Source: Chaunax sp. Z400
Lineage: Eukaryota > Chordata > Actinopteri > Lophiiformes > Chaunacidae
Length of the DNA stretch: 64,000 nt
Assembly (NCBI GenBank): GCA_037577475.1
Contig: CM075192.1
Coordinates: 17,059,408 to 17,123,407, forward strand
Direction of reading: 5' to 3'
Under the pieces are notes generated by a model. The model saw only the letters and a list, made by a program, of their open reading frames with translations. It did no database searches and was not told the origin of the DNA. Below, in pieces: positions 61,141 through 64,000 of the stretch; the first letter of the stretch is position 1; the number at the start of each line of letters is the position of its first letter. The position numbers and the translations under genes were made by a program.

Positions 61141-61182
61141 TTAGGGTTAGGGTTAGGGTTAGGGTTAGGGTTAGGGTTAGGG
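61141..61182 (+). repeat. longest perfect TTAGGG run seen (7 units)
   Basis: Seven uninterrupted TTAGGG hexamers between TTAGGT and TTTGAG. The next longest I found is six units at 44,581-44,616. Almost all other runs are four or fewer, far from the pure runs of a working chromosome end. Confidence 0.8.
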
Positions 61183-61699
61183 TTTGAGCTAGGGTTAGGG
61201 TTAGGGTTTGTGCTAGGGTTAGGGTTAGGGTTAGAGCTAGGGTTAGGGTTAGGGTTTGAGCTAGGGTTAGGGTTAGGGTTAGAGCTAGGGTTAGGGTTAG
61301 GGTTTGAGCTAGGGTTAGGGTTAGGGTTAGAGCTAGGGTTAGGGTGAGGGTTTGAGCTAGGGTTAGGTTTAGGGTTAGGGTTAGGGCTTGAGCTAGGGTT
61401 AGGGTTTGAGCTAGGGTTAGGGTTAGGGTTTGAGCTAGGGTTAGGGTTAGGGTTTGAGCTAGGGTTAGGGTTTGAGCTAGGGTTAGGGTTAGGGTTTGAG
61501 CTAGGGTTAGGGTTTGAGTTAGGGTTTGAGCTAGGGTTAGGGTTTGGGTTAGGGTTTGAGCTAGGGTTAGGGTTTGAGCTAGGGTTAGGGTTAGGGTTTG
61601 AGCTAGGGTTAGGGTTAGGGTTTGAGCTAGGGTTAGGGTTTGAGCTAGGGTTAGGGTTAGGGTTAGGGTTTGAGCTAGGGTTAGGGTTAGGGTTAGGGT

Positions 61700-64000
61700 T
61701 TGAGCTAGGGTTAGGGTTAGAGTTTGAGCTAGGGTTAGGGTTAGGGTTTGAGCTAGGGTTAGGGTTAGGGTTTGAGCTAGGGTTAGGGTTTGAGCTAGGG
61801 TTAGGCTTAGGGTTTGAGCTAGGGTTTGAGCTAGGGTGAGGGTTTGAGCTAGGGTTAGGTTTAGGGTTAGGATTAGGGTTTGAGCTAGGGTTAGTGTTTG
61901 AGCTAGGGTTAGGGTTAGGGTTAGAGCTAGGGTTAGGGTTAGGGTTTGAGCGAGGGTTAGGGTTAGGGTTTGAGGTAGGGTTAGGGTTAGGGTTAGGGTT
62001 TGAGCTAGGGTTAGGGTTAGGGTTAGGGTTAGAGCTAGGGTTAGGGTTAGGGTTTGAGCTAGGGTTAGGGTTAGGGTTAGGGTTAGAGCTAGGGTTAGGG
62101 TTAGGGTTTGAGCTAGGGTTAGGTTTAGGGTTAGGGTTAGGGTTTGAGCTAGGGTTAGGGTTAGGGTTTGTGCTAGGGTTAGGGTTAGGGTTAGAGCTAG
62201 GGTTAGGGTTAGGGTTTGAGCTAGGGTTAGGGTTAGGGTTAGAGCTAGGGTTAGGGTTAGGGTTTGAGCTAGGGTTAGGGTTAGGGTTAGAGCTAGGGTT
62301 AGGGTGAGGGTTTGAGCTAGGGTTAGGTTTAGGGTTAGGGTTAGGGCTTGAGCTAGGGTTAGGGTTTGAGCTAGGGTTAGGGTTAGGGTTTGAGCTAGGG
62401 TTAGGGTTAGGGTTTGAGCTAGGGTTAGGGTTTGAGCTAGGGTTAGGGTTAGGGTTTGAGCTAGGGTTAGGGTTTGGGTTAGGGTTTGAGCTAGGGTTAG
62501 GGTTTGAGCTAGGGTTAGGGTTAGGGTTTGAGCTAGGGTTAGGGTTAGGGTTTGAGCTAGGGTTAGGGTTTGAGCTAGGGTTAGGGTTAGGGTTAGGGTT
62601 TGAGCTAGGGTTAGGGTTAGGGTTAGGGTTAGGGTTTGAGCTAGGGTTAGGGTTAGAGTTTGAGCTAGGGTTAGGGTTAGGGTTTGAGCTAGGGTTAGGG
62701 TTAGGGTTTGAGCTAGGGTTAGGGTTTGAGCTAGGGTTAGGCTTAGGGTTTGAGCTAGGGTTTGAGCTAGGGTGAGGGTTTGAGCTAGGGTTAGGTTTAG
62801 GGTTAGGATTAGGGTTTGAGCTAGGGTTAGTGTTTGAGCTAGGGTTAGGGTTAGGGTTAGAGCTAGGGTTAGGGTTAGGGTTTGAGCGAGGGTTAGGGTT
62901 AGGGTTTGAGGTAGGGTTAGGGTTAGGGTTAGGGTTTGAGCTAGGGTTAGGGTTAGGGTTAGGGTTAGAGCTAGGGTTAGGGTTAGGGTTTGAGCTAGGG
63001 TTAGGTTTAGGGTTAGGATTAGGGTTTGAGCTAGGGTTAGGGTTTGAGCTAGGGTTAGGGTTAGGGTTAGAGCTAGGGTTAGGGTTAGGGTTTGAGCTAG
63101 GGTTAGGGTTAGGGTTAGGGTTTGAGCTAGGGTTAGGGTTAGGGTTTGAGCTAGGGTTAGGGTTAGGGTTAGAGCTAGGGTTAGGGTTAGGGTTAGGGTT
63201 TGAGCTAGGGTTAGGGTTAGGGTTTGAGCTAGGGTTAGGGTTAGGGTTTGAGCTAGGGTTAGGGTTTGAGCTAGGGTTAGGGTTAGGGTTAGAGCTAGGG
63301 TTAGGGTTAGGGTTAGGGTTTGAGCTAGGGTTAGGGTTAGGGTTAGAGCTAGGGTTAGGGTTAGGGTTAGGGTTTGAGCTAGGGTTAGGGTTAGGGTTTG
63401 AGCTAGGGTTAGGGTTAGGGTTTGAGCTAGGGTTAGGGTTTGAGCTAGGGTTAGGGTTAGGGTTAGAGCTAGGGTTAGGGTTAGGGTTTGAGCTAGGGTT
63501 AGGGTTAGGGTTAGGGTTTGAGCTAGGGTTAGGGTTAGAGTTTGAGCTAGGGTTAGGGTTAGGGTTTGAGCTAGGGTTAGGGTTAGGGTTTGAGCTAGGG
63601 TTAGGGTTTGAGCTAGGGTTAGGCTTAGGGTTTGAGCTAGGGTTTGAGCTAGGGTGAGGGTTTGAGCTAGGGTTAGGTTTAGGGTTAGGATTAGGGTTTG
63701 AGCTAGGGTTAGTGTTTGAGCTAGGGTTAGGGTTAGGGTTAGAGCTAGGGTTAGGGTTAGGGTTTGAGCGAGGGTTAGGGTTAGGGTTTGAGGTAGGGTT
63801 AGGGTTAGGGTTAGGGTTTGAGCTAGGGTTAGGGTTAGGGTTAGGGTTAGAGCTAGGGTTAGGGTTAGGGTTTGAGCTAGGGTTAGGTTTAGGGTTAGGA
63901 TTAGGGTTTGAGCTACGGTTAGGGTTTGAGCTAGGGTTAGGGTTAGGGTTAGAGCTAGGGTTAGGGTTAGGGTTTGAGCTAGGGTTAGGGTTAGGGTTAG
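61700..64000 (+). repeat. right-hand cassette repeat of about 0.9 kb
   Basis: A cassette with TTTGAGCTAGGGTTTGAG, CTAGGGTGAGGG, TTAGTGTTTGAG, then TTTGAGCGAGGG and TTTGAGGTAGGG occurs three times. Its TTAGTGTTTGAG GTG is at 61894, 62830 and 63712, giving spacings of 936 and 882 bp. The same cassette is found inside the 14.6 kb copies (37422, 38058, 52008, 52644). The third copy runs off the window. Confidence 0.8.

Larger units (their letters stand above)
2256..64000 (+). repeat. telomere-variant satellite array (TTAGGG with TTTGAGCTAGGG and TTAGAGCTAGGG)
   Basis: An unbroken array of 6 bp words running off the right edge. The main words are TTAGGG, TTTGAG and CTAGGG. CTAGGG almost always follows TTTGAG or, less often, TTAGAG, so the working units are two dodecamers separated by mostly one to four TTAGGG. 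Rarer words are TTAGGT, TTAGGA, TTAGGC, TTAGTG, TTTCAG, TTTGTG, CTACGG, CGAGGG and GTAGGG. One frame lacks stops (TTAGGG reads Leu-Gly, TTTGAG reads Phe-Glu), giving frames over 1000 codons long that begin only with GTG or TTG; they are not genes. CpG is absent from the main words and appears only in variants such as CTACGG and GCGAGGG. The G-rich strand runs 5' to 3' to the right, as expected if the chromosome end lies to the right. Confidence 0.97.

Noticed and set aside
2256..64000. CRISPR-like or minisatellite gene array
   Set aside because: The spacing is not repeat-spacer: the words between dodecamers are themselves telomere hexamers. The genome is eukaryotic.
2256..64000. True terminal telomere
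   Set aside because: The orientation fits, but pure TTAGGG runs are too short and the variant content is too high and too even across the array.

Overview
The window is eukaryotic and almost certainly vertebrate, most likely a subtelomere of a teleost fish. The vertebrate telomere hexamer TTAGGG dominates it. The short non-repeat flank is AT-rich and gene-poor, as in fish intergenic DNA. The fish assignment is a guess from sequence style; vertebrate is firmer. There is no sign of bacterial, viral or organellar genes.

Layout: 1-1424 is ordinary AT-rich single-copy-looking DNA with at most one weak exon candidate (1216-1278). 1425-1577 is a small island of telomere-like repeat. 1578-2255 is a GC-richer, CpG-containing spacer made of about two copies of a 330 bp unit with long inverted repeats. 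From about 2256 to the end of the window (about 61.7 kb, running off the right edge) there is one unbroken array on a single strand. It is built from TTAGGG mixed with the dodecamers TTTGAGCTAGGG and TTAGAGCTAGGG. No gene lies in the array. Its very long open frames (Gly-Leu repeats with periodic Phe-Glu) follow directly from a 6 bp repeat that lacks a stop in one frame.

The array is not a simple telomere. Canonical TTAGGG runs are usually one to four units long; the longest I found is seven. Rare variant hexamers act as bar codes and show nested higher-order duplication: offsets of 474, 1002, 1338, 1892, about 2911 and about 3866 bp, and one head-to-tail duplication of about 14.6 kb (30,079-44,664 and 44,665 to about 59,268). 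A segment from the proximal edge of the array reappears 18,170 bp further in. The left and right halves carry partly different variant sets.

The G-rich strand reads left to right. This fits a chromosome end lying beyond the right side of the window, with the unique flank facing the centromere. Nothing here is a gene system. The interest lies in a large, actively rearranging telomere-variant satellite and its inverted-repeat spacer.
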